A stretch of 64,000 nucleotides of DNA, taken from Flavobacterium sp. IMCC34852 (GTDB lineage Bacteria; Bacteroidota; Bacteroidia; Flavobacteriales; Flavobacteriaceae). The stretch spans positions 1,364,001 through 1,428,000 of the forward strand of contig NZ_CP121446.1 of the NCBI RefSeq assembly GCF_030643905.1, given 5' to 3'. The notes beneath the pieces are model-generated. The model was not told the origin of the DNA. It saw only the letters and a program-made list of their open reading frames with translations, and did not search any database. The translations under genes and the position numbers were made by a program. Below are positions 17,488 through 26,387 of this stretch, piece by piece. Position 1 is the stretch's first letter. Each line of letters starts with the position of its first letter.

Positions 17488-18495
17488 ATGAACCAAAAAC
17501 CTTATCTAATAGCCGAAATTGCTCAAGCGCACGAAGGCAGTTTGGGAATTTTGCATTCCTATATCGATGCCGTGGCTAAAACCGGTGTGCAGGCGATTAA
17601 ATTCCAAATGCACATAGCCGAAGCTGAAAGCAGTATTCACGAACCTTTTCGGGTGAAATTTTCCAAAGAAGATGCCACGCGTTACGACTATTGGAAGCGC
17701 ATGGAATTCACGCTTGAACAATGGAAAGGCATCAAACAACACTGCGACGAAGTCGGATTGGATTTCATCTGTTCGCCGTTTAGTAATTTGGCGGTAGATT
17801 GTTTGGAAGATGTAGGCGTTCACACCTACAAAATAGGTTCAGGTGAAGTCAATAATTTTCTTTTGTTGGAAAAAATTACCCAAACCGGAAAACCAATCAT
17901 CATTTCCTCAGGCATGAGCAGTTTTGCCGAATTAGACAAAACAGTAGCTTTTCTGAAAAGCAAAAAAGCCCATTTTTCCATCTTGCAATGCACGACTGCT
18001 TATCCGACAAAACCTGAGCAATACGGTTTGAATGTGATATCAGAATTGAAAGCAAGATACGATGTGTCCATTGGTTTTTCAGACCATTCGGCCAAAATCG
18101 CTACCGGAATTGCCGCAGTAGCACTCGGTGCTGAAATCTTAGAGTTTCACGTGGTTTTTGACCGTTCGATGTTTGGACCGGATGCTATAGCGTCGTTGAC
18201 TTTAGATGAAACCAAGCAATTGGTGGAATCGGTTAGCGAAATACATTTGGCACAAAATAACCCTATCAATAAAAACAGCAATGATAATTTCACTGAACTG
18301 AAAAGCATCTTTGAAAAATCATTGGCCATTAATAAAAATTTACCGCAAGGACATGTCCTGACGTTTGCCGATTTGGAAAGCAAAAAACCCAAAGGTTACG
18401 GCATATCCGCAGCCGATTTTGAAAAAGTAATCGGAAGACAATTGAACACAAATAAGTCCCAATGGGATTTCTTGAATGAAGCAGATTTAGCATGA
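17488..18495 (+). CDS. neuB: NeuB/LegI-family nonulosonic acid synthase
   Basis: A 335-residue protein with an N-terminal TIM-barrel NeuB domain (LIAEIAQAHEGS, AIKFQMHIAEAES, KIGSGEVNN, GFSDHS) and a C-terminal SAF/antifreeze-like domain from about residue 280 (LPQGHVLTFADL). The family condenses phosphoenolpyruvate with an N-acyl-mannosamine derivative to form a nine-carbon acid. The IAQAHEGS opening differs from the AEAGVNHNG of characterised NeuB and LegI enzymes, so the substrate is uncertain. I took ATG 17488 over the TTG one codon upstream. NeuC- and NeuA-type genes follow with overlaps of 4 and 1 bases. Confidence 0.88.
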   Translation: MNQKPYLIAEIAQAHEGSLGILHSYIDAVAKTGVQAIKFQMHIAEAESSIHEPFRVKFSKEDATRYDYWKRMEFTLEQWKGIKQHCDEVGLDFICSPFSNLAVDCLEDVGVHTYKIGSGEVNNFLLLEKITQTGKPIIISSGMSSFAELDKTVAFLKSKKAHFSILQCTTAYPTKPEQYGLNVISELKARYDVSIGFSDHSAKIATGIAAVALGAEILEFHVVFDRSMFGPDAIASLTLDETKQLVESVSEIHLAQNNPINKNSNDNFTELKSIFEKSLAINKNLPQGHVLTFADLESKKPKGYGISAADFEKVIGRQLNTNKSQWDFLNEADLA

Positions 18496-19652
18496 GCCAC
18501 ACCCGAAAAATAGCTGTCGTTATCACAGCCCGACCTTCCTATAGCCGAGTTAAAACCGTTTTAACCGCCATCAAAAAGCATCCCGAATTGGAGTTGCAAC
18601 TCATCGTAGCGGCTTCGGCTTTGCTTGACCGATACGGTAGTGCGGTGAATTACATAGAAAAAGACGGTTTCGAAATAGCTGCTAAAGTTTTTAATGTGTT
18701 GGAAGGGGAGAATTTAACGGCTGCAGCCAAAACAACCGGCATCGGAATACTCGAATTGTCCACAGTTTTTGACAATCTTCGACCGGATATTGTGGTTACG
18801 GTTGCCGATAGATTTGAAACGATGGCCACTGCTATTTCAGCTTCGTATATGAATATTCCTTTGGCACACATTCAAGGTGGCGAAGTGACCGGCAACATTG
18901 ATGAAAAAGTCAGACACGCCATTACCAAATTGGCCGATTACCATTTTGTTGCCTCAGAAAATGCCAAGCAAAGAGTGATTCAGCTCGGTGAAAATGCCAA
19001 CATGGTTTTCAATACCGGTTGTCCTTCTATTGATATTGCGCAGGAAGTGGCTAAAAATGATGCATTGACTTTCAATCCATACGAAAAATACGGTGGCGTA
19101 GGTTCGCAACCCGATTTGAGCAATGGTTATATCGTCGTGATGCAACATCCGGTAACCAATGAATACCAAGATTCCCGAAAACATATAGAAGCGACTTTGA
19201 GAGCGATTCAAAAAATCAACAAACCCACACTTTGGTTTTGGCCTAATGTCGATGCCGGAGCCGATGGCACTTCCACCGGAATTCGTTCGTTTCGTGAGAA
19301 ATATAAAATGGAAAACGTGCATTTCTTCAAAAACATGGAAGGCGATGATTTCCTCAACTTATTGCATTCCTCGCTTTGCCTGATTGGCAATTCCAGTGTT
19401 GGAATTCGGGAATGTGCTTATCTTGGTGTGCCTACAATCAACATCGGTTCGCGTCAAAATCGTCGTGACCGTGGACAAAATGTTGTGGATGTAACTTATG
19501 ACGAAAAGGAAATTATAGCGGCAGTTGATGCTATACTAAAAAAACAAGAAAGACCAAAATCGAATGTCTACGGCGGTGGTGATGCCGGAACTAAAATTGC
19601 CCAATTGCTTAAAGAATTACCACTTCAGTTTCACAAAACCATCACTTATTAA
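18492..19652 (+). CDS. neuC: NeuC/LegG-family hydrolysing UDP-sugar 2-epimerase
   Basis: A 386-residue GT-B-like epimerase. It has ARPSYSRVKTVL at the N-terminus, HIQGGEVTGNIDE near the active site, VMQHPVTNE, and the UDP-binding GNSSVGIRECAYLGVPTINIG. The hydrolysing subfamily releases a free 2-epimerised sugar: ManNAc from UDP-GlcNAc (NeuC), or 2,4-diacetamido-2,4,6-trideoxymannose from UDP-diNAcBac (LegG). The PglF/E/D-like set upstream in the cluster makes the second option plausible. It overlaps the synthase by 4 bases and the cytidylyltransferase by 1 base, forming a tight three-gene unit. Confidence 0.9.
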   Translation: MSHTRKIAVVITARPSYSRVKTVLTAIKKHPELELQLIVAASALLDRYGSAVNYIEKDGFEIAAKVFNVLEGENLTAAAKTTGIGILELSTVFDNLRPDIVVTVADRFETMATAISASYMNIPLAHIQGGEVTGNIDEKVRHAITKLADYHFVASENAKQRVIQLGENANMVFNTGCPSIDIAQEVAKNDALTFNPYEKYGGVGSQPDLSNGYIVVMQHPVTNEYQDSRKHIEATLRAIQKINKPTLWFWPNVDAGADGTSTGIRSFREKYKMENVHFFKNMEGDDFLNLLHSSLCLIGNSSVGIRECAYLGVPTINIGSRQNRRDRGQNVVDVTYDEKEIIAAVDAILKKQERPKSNVYGGGDAGTKIAQLLKELPLQFHKTITY

Positions 19653-20350
19653 TGAAAGTTTTGGTCATCATACCGGCGCGTGGCGGTTCGAAAGGCGTTC
19701 CCAAGAAAAACATCAAAATGCTTGGTGACAAACCGTTGATTGCACACGCCATTGATTGTGCCAAAGCCTCCAAAAAAACCACAAGATTTATCGTCTCTAC
19801 TGATTCAGAGGAAATCGCCGAAGTGTCAAAACAATTTGGTTCCGAAGTGATTTTCAGGCCGAGCGATTTGGCCACCGATACCAGTAATGTGGTGACTGCC
19901 GTTGAACATGTTTACCAAGAAGTAAACGAAGATTTTGAGATTATAGTCTTGCTGCAACCGACTTCGCCGTTGAGAACTGCGGAAGATTTAGACAACATCA
20001 TTGCAATATTTGAAAACGATACAAATACCGATGGCGTAATCAGTGTCGTTCCGATGGACGATATGCATCCAGCGCGAATGTATAATTTAGGTTCCAACAA
20101 TGCGTTGGTTCCTTTTTTAACCGAAGGAGAAACTGCCAGAAGACAAGATTTAAAGCCTGTCTATTATAGAAACGGTTGTTTTTATGCTGTGAAAACTACT
20201 GCTTTTTTCAAAGAAAAATCTTTTATGGTTGCCAATAAAAGAGCTTATGTGATGAATGCAGAATGGTTGGCCAATATTGATACCCCAAGAGATTTTAAGA
20301 TAGCCGAAATACTATACCAAGATTGGAAAGATGAGAATTTTAATCACTGA
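19652..20350 (+). CDS. neuA: NeuA/LegF-family CMP-nonulosonate cytidylyltransferase
   Basis: A 232-residue enzyme of the acylneuraminate cytidylyltransferase family. The nucleotide-binding PARGGSKGVPKKNIKML lies at the N-terminus, with LQPTSPLRTAEDLD in the middle and RNGCFYAVK near the C-terminus. It activates a nonulosonic acid with CTP for transfer onto the glycan. No extra C-terminal esterase domain is present. The following dehydrogenase gene begins 20 bases before its stop, an unusually long overlap within this cluster. Confidence 0.92.
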   Translation: MKVLVIIPARGGSKGVPKKNIKMLGDKPLIAHAIDCAKASKKTTRFIVSTDSEEIAEVSKQFGSEVIFRPSDLATDTSNVVTAVEHVYQEVNEDFEIIVLLQPTSPLRTAEDLDNIIAIFENDTNTDGVISVVPMDDMHPARMYNLGSNNALVPFLTEGETARRQDLKPVYYRNGCFYAVKTTAFFKEKSFMVANKRAYVMNAEWLANIDTPRDFKIAEILYQDWKDENFNH

Positions 20351-21272
20351 ATCGGAAGATTTTAGTCCGAATGCGATTGCCGAACTTCAAAAACATTTTG
20401 AGGTGGTTCAACGTGATTTTACTTCACTTGAAGACTTGACAGAAAATATTGCCGAGGTTGATGTTTTGTTTGTCCGATTAAGATTCAAACTGACCCAAGA
20501 AATCCTCGAAAAAGCACCAAAGCTCCAATACATTTTAACCGCTACAACCGGTTTAGATCATATTGATACCAACTATTTTGAAAGCCGTGGCGGAAAAGTC
20601 ATTTCGCTCAAAGGCGAAGTGGATTTTTTAGGTTCGATTCCGTCAACAGCCGAACATACTTGGGCTTTGCTATTGGCTTTGCTCAAAAAAATCCCAACAG
20701 CTTTCGAAGACGTAAAAGATGGAAATTGGCATCGAGATCATTTCAAAGGCAATAACCTTCGCGGAAAAAAAATCGGGATTTTAGGTTTGGGCAGAGTAGG
20801 AAAGCAAGTCGCTCATTTTGCTGAAGCTTTCGGTTTGGAGATAGGTTATTTTGATATAGTGGCTCAAACCAATAAGTATAAATGTTTTTCAAATCCACAA
20901 GAAATGTTTGCGTGGGCTGAAATCATAAGCATTCATATTCCATATAACACAGAAAATGAAAATTTTGTCAATGAAGAATTATTAAAGCATTGTCAAAAAA
21001 ATGCGGTTTTAATCAATACTTCTCGCGGGAATGTTTGGGATGAAAAGTTCGTGGCTGAATTGCTCAAACAAGATAAAATATTCGGTATAGCCACTGATGT
21101 TTTGCAAGACGAATTCAATCAAAAACAATTAAAAAGAAATCCTTTGGTCGAATTGGCTACCGAAGAATACAATATCATCATCACACCACATATAGCCGGT
21201 GCCACGTATGAATCGATGTCGATGACGGAAGAGTTTATAGTGTCTCAATTTTTAAAAACAACGACTTCATAA
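20331..21272 (+). CDS. D-isomer-specific 2-hydroxyacid dehydrogenase
   Basis: A 313-residue two-domain NAD-dependent dehydrogenase. The Rossmann motif GILGLGRVGKQ starts near 149. The catalytic set includes Arg232 in NTSRGNVWDE, an acidic partner near 261 and His287 in TPHIAGAT. Phosphoglycerate dehydrogenase, glyoxylate reductase and lactate dehydrogenase share this fold. It lacks the C-terminal ACT domain of many SerA proteins. Location between neuA and an amidotransferase suggests that it makes a hydroxyacid substituent or a precursor for glycan decoration rather than serving central serine synthesis. That role is inference. Confidence 0.85.
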   Translation: MRILITESEDFSPNAIAELQKHFEVVQRDFTSLEDLTENIAEVDVLFVRLRFKLTQEILEKAPKLQYILTATTGLDHIDTNYFESRGGKVISLKGEVDFLGSIPSTAEHTWALLLALLKKIPTAFEDVKDGNWHRDHFKGNNLRGKKIGILGLGRVGKQVAHFAEAFGLEIGYFDIVAQTNKYKCFSNPQEMFAWAEIISIHIPYNTENENFVNEELLKHCQKNAVLINTSRGNVWDEKFVAELLKQDKIFGIATDVLQDEFNQKQLKRNPLVELATEEYNIIITPHIAGATYESMSMTEEFIVSQFLKTTTS

Positions 21273-21273
21273 G

Positions 21274-22968
21274 ATGTGCGGAATTGCCGGAATCATTGGT
21301 CCAAAAGCCAATCAGCCTAACCTAAGGAAAATGCTCGAAGCCCAAAAGCATCGCGGTCCCGATTTTACAGCCGATTGGGTTGTTGAAGGCAAAGTCGCTT
21401 TAGGTCACAACCGTTTAAGCATCATCGATTTGTCGGAAGGCGCGAACCAACCTTTTTTTAGTGATTGCGGAAATTATGTGATGGTTTTTAATGGCGAGAT
21501 TTACAATTACTTGGAGTTGCGTAAAACACTTCAGTCCAAATACACTTTCAAAACCCAATCCGATACCGAAGTTTTGCTCAACGCTTACCGCGAATTGGGT
21601 GAAAGCTGTTTGGACGAATGCAATGGTATGTTTGCTTTTGCGATTTGGAATGTCAAAGAACAAAGTTTGTTTGTTGCACGCGACCGATTTGGCGTAAAGC
21701 CGTTCCATTATTTTTTTGACCAAAATAATTTTTACTTTGCTTCTGAAATCCCGACGCTTTTTGCCGCGGGAATTGCTAAAAAACCGAATGATAAAGTTTG
21801 GCTCAATTTCTTTTCCGAAGGCAGTTATGGTTTGCCCAATGAAACATTTTGGACCAACATTCAGCAACTGGAAGCCGGACACTTTTTGACTTTACAAAAC
21901 AACCATTTGCAAATCAAAAAATGGTACCACTTTGAGGAACGCATTGCTCATTTGCAAAACCAGTTTCATCAAAACGAAGAAGAATATATCACCAATTTAT
22001 TGCTTAAAGCCATTAATTTAAGATTCAGAGCTGATGTTCCTATCGGGTTTAATTTGAGCGGTGGTTTGGATTCTAGTACGTTATTGGCACTGATTGACCA
22101 ACAAGAGATCGACAAATCAACGATTGAAGCTTTTACTTTTGTGACCCATGACGAGCGCTATGACGAATTGCCTTGGGTCAAATCGATGTTGGAACAACGA
22201 CCGTATCATTTGAATATTTGTCCGCTTTCCGCGAATGAAATTCCCGATTTGTCATTGAAAATCGCCCAAATGCAAGCCGAACCTTATGGTGGTATCCCAA
22301 CGATAGCTTATTCGAATATATTTAAAACGGCAAGTCAAAAAGGCGTCAAAGTTTTGCTTGACGGTCAAGGTTCCGATGAGGCTTGGGCCGGATATGATTA
22401 TTATCTTTCCAATTCGCAAAGCATAGTGCAAGGCGTGACGAAATCGCCTTTTAGAGCCGGCGTTTTGGATGGGGATTTTGCTAAAAATTATGCCAAAACC
22501 CATTACCCGAAACCTTTTGAAGACGCCTTACTGAATATGCAATACCGTGATTTATTCTGTACCAAAATCCCGAGAGCTTTGCGTTTTAACGATCGCATTT
22601 CTATGATGTACGGCACCGAATTGCGCGAGCCTTTTTTGGATTATGAATTGGTGGAATATGTTTTCAGCCGACCGACCGATTTTAAAATCAAAGACGGCAT
22701 TCAAAAATGGATGCTTCGCAAAATAGCCGAAAAGTTTTTGCAAAAAGACTTAGTTTTGGCACCCAAAAGACCTTTGCAAACACCGCAACGAGAATGGCTT
22801 TCGGAAGATTTGAAAGCTTGGGTAATGGCTGAAGTGGAAGTGTTGAAGCAAAATTCATGGTTTGATGCTAAGGCTTTGCAAACCGAATTAGACCATTTTT
22901 TTAACGGCGATAATCAAAGCAGTTTCCATATTTGGCAATGGATTAACGCAGCACAAATTTTAAAATAG
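21274..22968 (+). CDS. asnB: Asparagine synthase-like glutamine amidotransferase
   Basis: A 564-residue class II amidotransferase. The nucleophile Cys2 in MCGIAGIIG heads the glutaminase domain. The C-terminal synthetase domain holds the ATP-pyrophosphatase motif NLSGGLDSST (Asn260 to Thr269) and LLDGQGSDEAWAGY. It starts 1 base after the dehydrogenase and is followed 1 base later by an FkbM gene. In many O-antigen loci (for example WbpS-type proteins) such enzymes amidate uronic or aldonic acids instead of aspartate, and the setting here favours that. A true asparagine synthetase role cannot be excluded from sequence alone. Confidence 0.88.
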   Translation: MCGIAGIIGPKANQPNLRKMLEAQKHRGPDFTADWVVEGKVALGHNRLSIIDLSEGANQPFFSDCGNYVMVFNGEIYNYLELRKTLQSKYTFKTQSDTEVLLNAYRELGESCLDECNGMFAFAIWNVKEQSLFVARDRFGVKPFHYFFDQNNFYFASEIPTLFAAGIAKKPNDKVWLNFFSEGSYGLPNETFWTNIQQLEAGHFLTLQNNHLQIKKWYHFEERIAHLQNQFHQNEEEYITNLLLKAINLRFRADVPIGFNLSGGLDSSTLLALIDQQEIDKSTIEAFTFVTHDERYDELPWVKSMLEQRPYHLNICPLSANEIPDLSLKIAQMQAEPYGGIPTIAYSNIFKTASQKGVKVLLDGQGSDEAWAGYDYYLSNSQSIVQGVTKSPFRAGVLDGDFAKNYAKTHYPKPFEDALLNMQYRDLFCTKIPRALRFNDRISMMYGTELREPFLDYELVEYVFSRPTDFKIKDGIQKWMLRKIAEKFLQKDLVLAPKRPLQTPQREWLSEDLKAWVMAEVEVLKQNSWFDAKALQTELDHFFNGDNQSSFHIWQWINAAQILK

Positions 22969-22969
22969 T

Positions 22970-23833
22970 ATGCAAAAAATAACACAGCTTTATCGATTAA
23001 ATTGGGGAAACCGACTGCTGGTAATTCGGTATTTGCTCAAGCGTGTTTTGCATTGGAAAACTACTGAAAATGAGCGAAAACTCAATGAGTTCTATTTTCA
23101 CCTGATTAGTTTTAAGGGCTTTTTGAAGCAAGAAAACACTAAGGATTTTGTGTCAGCCTATCCCGATTTGGGTGTCACTTTAAAAATTAGAAAAAGACCT
23201 TCCAGCGATATGGATGTGTTTAGTCAAATTTACAGGTATTTGGAATATAAACCGGTTGTAGAGGTTTTTCAAAAGCATTTCCCCAATGATAAAAAGTTGA
23301 ATTTTATTGATGCCGGGAGCAATATCGGCTTGACTTCAGTTTACTTTTCTACCTTTTTTCCGGGTTCTAATTTTATTGTTATCGAGCCTGATGATTCGAA
23401 TTTTGAAACGATGTCTTTTAACCTTTTGACCAATGGTATTGAGGCTAAAGAAAAAGTAAAAGGCGGTATTTGGAGTACGAATTCTTTTTTAAGAATTGTA
23501 AGCGATTTTAGAGATAAAAACGATTGGTCATTTCGTGTAGAAGAAACTACAACAGCCACCAATTTAAAAGCTTATTCCATCAATTATCTGGTTAAAGAAA
23601 ACAATTTTGAAACCATTGATATCCTAAAAATTGATATTGAAGGTTCGGAAAAAGAAGTGTTTACTTCACCAAAAGCAGATGTTTCTTATTTGGCCAAGAC
23701 CAAATGTGTGGCCATTGAAATTCACGATGAGTTTGATTGCAGAGAAGCGATTTATAAAGTGCTTAGACAATATAATTTTGAGTTCTTCAATTCGGGTGAA
23801 TTGACCATAGGAATTAACCAAAACTTACTGTAA
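22970..23833 (+). CDS. FkbM-family SAM-dependent methyltransferase (second of three)
   Basis: A 287-residue methyltransferase. Motif I is FIDAGSNIGLTSVYFS, followed by FIVIEPDDSNFETM and the FkbM signature ILKIDIEGSEKEVF. About 95 N-terminal residues precede the Rossmann core, more than in the other two FkbM proteins, and may bind the acceptor. It is packed between the amidotransferase (1 base) and an acyltransferase (1-nt overlap), forming a run of decorating enzymes. The target hydroxyl is unknown. Confidence 0.83.
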   Translation: MQKITQLYRLNWGNRLLVIRYLLKRVLHWKTTENERKLNEFYFHLISFKGFLKQENTKDFVSAYPDLGVTLKIRKRPSSDMDVFSQIYRYLEYKPVVEVFQKHFPNDKKLNFIDAGSNIGLTSVYFSTFFPGSNFIVIEPDDSNFETMSFNLLTNGIEAKEKVKGGIWSTNSFLRIVSDFRDKNDWSFRVEETTTATNLKAYSINYLVKENNFETIDILKIDIEGSEKEVFTSPKADVSYLAKTKCVAIEIHDEFDCREAIYKVLRQYNFEFFNSGELTIGINQNLL

Positions 23834-24921
23834 TGCAAACCGTCAACCGATTAAGAGAACTCGACTTTTTGCGCGGCATCGCTATTATTTTAGTGCTGTT
23901 CCGCCATCAGGTGTTGTTTGATTTTTTGGAAACGATGGGTTGGATTGGCGTTGATTTATTCTTTGTACTCAGCGGTTTTTTGGTTTCGGGTTTGTTGTTT
24001 AAAGAATACCAAAAGTTTGGTTCCATCAATGCTAAATTATTTTTAATCAGACGCGGGTTTAAAATTTACCCCATATTTTACCTGACCTATATTCTCTATA
24101 TTATCCCAAGAATTATTCTCCATAAATTCGATTTGGAAAAAGCTTTTTATGAGCTGGTTTTTGTTCAAAATTACGCTTTGGGTTGGGGTTATGCTTATGC
24201 AGCGAGTTGGTCCTTGGCGGTTGAGGAGCATTTTTATTTTGGCTTAGCCTTAGTACTATGGTTGGTTTTCAATAAAAAAATCTTCCGCTTTGAAGTCGTA
24301 ACCAATAAAACTTCGGCTTTTGAAAAATACTTAATAGTGGTTTTGGTATTGGTTTTCATTTTAAGAATTTTGGCCAACATCCAATTTCCTGAGGACACAG
24401 CGAGAAACATGACCATGTCGCACCTTCGTATAGATTCCTTGTTGTTTGGTGTTTTGGTTTCGTTTTGGTACCATTTCAGAAGAGAAAAATTGACCGCATT
24501 TTACCTTCAACACAAGTCTAAATTGTTATGGCTTTCCTTGGGATTGGTTTCTTTTACTCCCTTCATTGCGCCCGGAGATTCTTTCTTTGTGAAAACCATT
24601 GGGTTTACAATGCTTTATGTGGCTTTCGGAATTTTGTTGGTGCATTTTTTAATTGATGCTAATGTCAATCGGCAATTGAATCGACTTTTTACGGCAACGG
24701 TGGTGAATTTTATCAGTAAAATAGGTTTTTGTTCCTATTCGATTTACGTGATTCACTCTTTGGTGATTTATTGTTTTGGATTTCTGCACATTACTAATCG
24801 TTTTATAGCTTTTCCTATAGTATTCATTATTTCCGTCATTTCGGGTTTTATCATGACTTATCGAATTGAAAAGTTTTTCCTTACTTATCGCAATAAATAT
24901 TATCCGAGCCGAACATTTTAG
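23833..24921 (+). CDS. Acyltransferase-3 family integral membrane O-acyltransferase (OafA-like)
   Basis: A 362-residue protein with about ten transmembrane helices. The family signature is present: RELDFLRGIAIILVLFRHQ with conserved Arg14 and His25, followed by WIGVDLFFVLSGFLVSG and SWSLAVEEHFYF. Such proteins move an acyl group, usually acetyl, across the membrane and onto a glycan. No C-terminal SGNH domain is present. It would O-acetylate the lipid-linked glycan. A 64-base gap after it is the largest in the 12529-36986 run, but I saw no clear terminator there. Confidence 0.92.
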   Translation: MQTVNRLRELDFLRGIAIILVLFRHQVLFDFLETMGWIGVDLFFVLSGFLVSGLLFKEYQKFGSINAKLFLIRRGFKIYPIFYLTYILYIIPRIILHKFDLEKAFYELVFVQNYALGWGYAYAASWSLAVEEHFYFGLALVLWLVFNKKIFRFEVVTNKTSAFEKYLIVVLVLVFILRILANIQFPEDTARNMTMSHLRIDSLLFGVLVSFWYHFRREKLTAFYLQHKSKLLWLSLGLVSFTPFIAPGDSFFVKTIGFTMLYVAFGILLVHFLIDANVNRQLNRLFTATVVNFISKIGFCSYSIYVIHSLVIYCFGFLHITNRFIAFPIVFIISVISGFIMTYRIEKFFLTYRNKYYPSRTF

Positions 24922-24985
24922 CATTCATTTACTTTCATATTAACTCTAAAATAGAGATATTTGAGACTTCAATTGAAAAACAGGA

Positions 24986-26386
24986 ATGCAAAACAAAAAA
25001 ATATTCATACTTCTTCCGGATGGTGTCGGATTGAGAAATTTTTCTTTTACAAATTTTCATAAAATTGGTTTACAAAAAGGAATCGATATCACTTTTTGGA
25101 ACAATACCCTTTTTGATTTAAGTGAGTTGGGCTTCAAAGAAATACGTTTCCAAAATGCCAAAGCGCATCCGATGACCGATTTATTGAAGATGGCCCAAAC
25201 CCGAATAGAATTAAATTTAAATATCAAGAGATCTAAAGATACCATCTACAATTATTATCGATTTCCGTTTTCTTATTCCAATGTGAAATCAACTCTGAAA
25301 AGCCTTTACAAAGAAGGGTTGATTCTTTTTAATAATTCTGAAAAAGGATTAGAACGCATCAAAAAAAGCATCGCCAAGCAAGAGCGAAAAACCAAACTCT
25401 ACTTTGACAGCTTGGAAACCTTAAAAAAGGAAAATCCGGATTTTGTTTTTTGTACTAATCAAAGAACCATGTTGGCCGTAGCACCGATACTGGCCGCTCA
25501 GGATTTAGGAATTCCAACCGCCACGTTTATTTTCTCTTGGGATAATTTGCCCAAAGCCACCAAGATTGTCGAAACCGATTACTATTTTGTTTGGAGCGAA
25601 CACATGAAAGACGAATTATTGTATTACTATCCGCATGTCAAAGAAAGCCAAATCAGGGTGACCGGAACGCCACAGTTTGAAACCCACACCGAAAAAGAAT
25701 TATTGGTTTCCAAAGAAGCTTTTTTCAACGAGCACCATTTAGATTTAAATAAAAAATATCTATGTTTTTCGGGAGATGATGTAACGACTTCTCCTAATGA
25801 TCCAACTTATTTGTCAGATACCGCTGCCGCAGTAGTAAGACTTAATGAAAAAGGACACAATTTGGGCATCATTTTCAGAAGATGTCCCGTTGATTTTTCG
25901 AACCGTTTTGATGCTGTGTTAGAGCAATACAAAGACGTTATCACAAGCATTATCCCAAAATGGGAGAAAAAAGGGGAAGCTTGGCACGACATTTCGCCTA
26001 CCAAAGCCGATTTGGCGTTGCAAATGAATACCATTGCTCATACGGAAATGGTGATTAACTTAGGTTCTTCTATGGTGTTTGATTACGTTTCTTTTAACAA
26101 ACCTTGTGGTTATATTAATTATGAAGTGCCCAATGCACAATATCCTAAATGGTCGGTGAAAAATATTTATCAGTTCATCCACTTCAGGTCGATGCCGAGT
26201 AAAGATTCGGTTTTTTGGATTAACCATCCTAATGAAATTGAGGATTGCATAACAAAGACATTAGATAACAAAGCTGAAAACGTGATTGCTAACGCCAAAC
26301 AATGGTTTGAAAAAATTACCCAACATCCGCCGCAATCCGCTTCGGAAAGAATTTGGACGGCAATAGAGGAAATCTGTACAAAATAA
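24986..26386 (+). CDS. Putative GT-B-like surface carbohydrate biosynthesis protein, function unknown
   Basis: A 466-residue soluble protein that I do not recognise as a named family. The N-terminus has a Rossmann-like strand (KIFILLPDGVGLRNFSF). The middle has FCTNQRTMLAVAPILAAQDL followed by FSWDNLPKAT, and TGTPQFE begins the second half. Near residue 355 LGSSMVFDYVSFNKPCGYI resembles the donor-side glycine-serine loop of GT-B enzymes and CDP-glycerol transferases. A role as a glycosyl- or glycerophospho-transferase is therefore reasonable but unproven. It is followed 1 base later by a hexapeptide acetyltransferase gene. Confidence 0.55.
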   Translation: MQNKKIFILLPDGVGLRNFSFTNFHKIGLQKGIDITFWNNTLFDLSELGFKEIRFQNAKAHPMTDLLKMAQTRIELNLNIKRSKDTIYNYYRFPFSYSNVKSTLKSLYKEGLILFNNSEKGLERIKKSIAKQERKTKLYFDSLETLKKENPDFVFCTNQRTMLAVAPILAAQDLGIPTATFIFSWDNLPKATKIVETDYYFVWSEHMKDELLYYYPHVKESQIRVTGTPQFETHTEKELLVSKEAFFNEHHLDLNKKYLCFSGDDVTTSPNDPTYLSDTAAAVVRLNEKGHNLGIIFRRCPVDFSNRFDAVLEQYKDVITSIIPKWEKKGEAWHDISPTKADLALQMNTIAHTEMVINLGSSMVFDYVSFNKPCGYINYEVPNAQYPKWSVKNIYQFIHFRSMPSKDSVFWINHPNEIEDCITKTLDNKAENVIANAKQWFEKITQHPPQSASERIWTAIEEICTK

Positions 26387-26387
26387 A

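Noticed and set aside
21274..22968. Genuine central-metabolism asparagine synthetase
   Set aside because: The domains fit, but the gene is embedded in a glycan operon with 1-base gaps. I prefer an amidotransferase role and give it only as an inference.
24922..24985. A promoter or terminator in the 64-base gap before the 466-residue protein
   Set aside because: I saw no hairpin with T-tract and no TAnnTTTG element there, so I did not call a feature.
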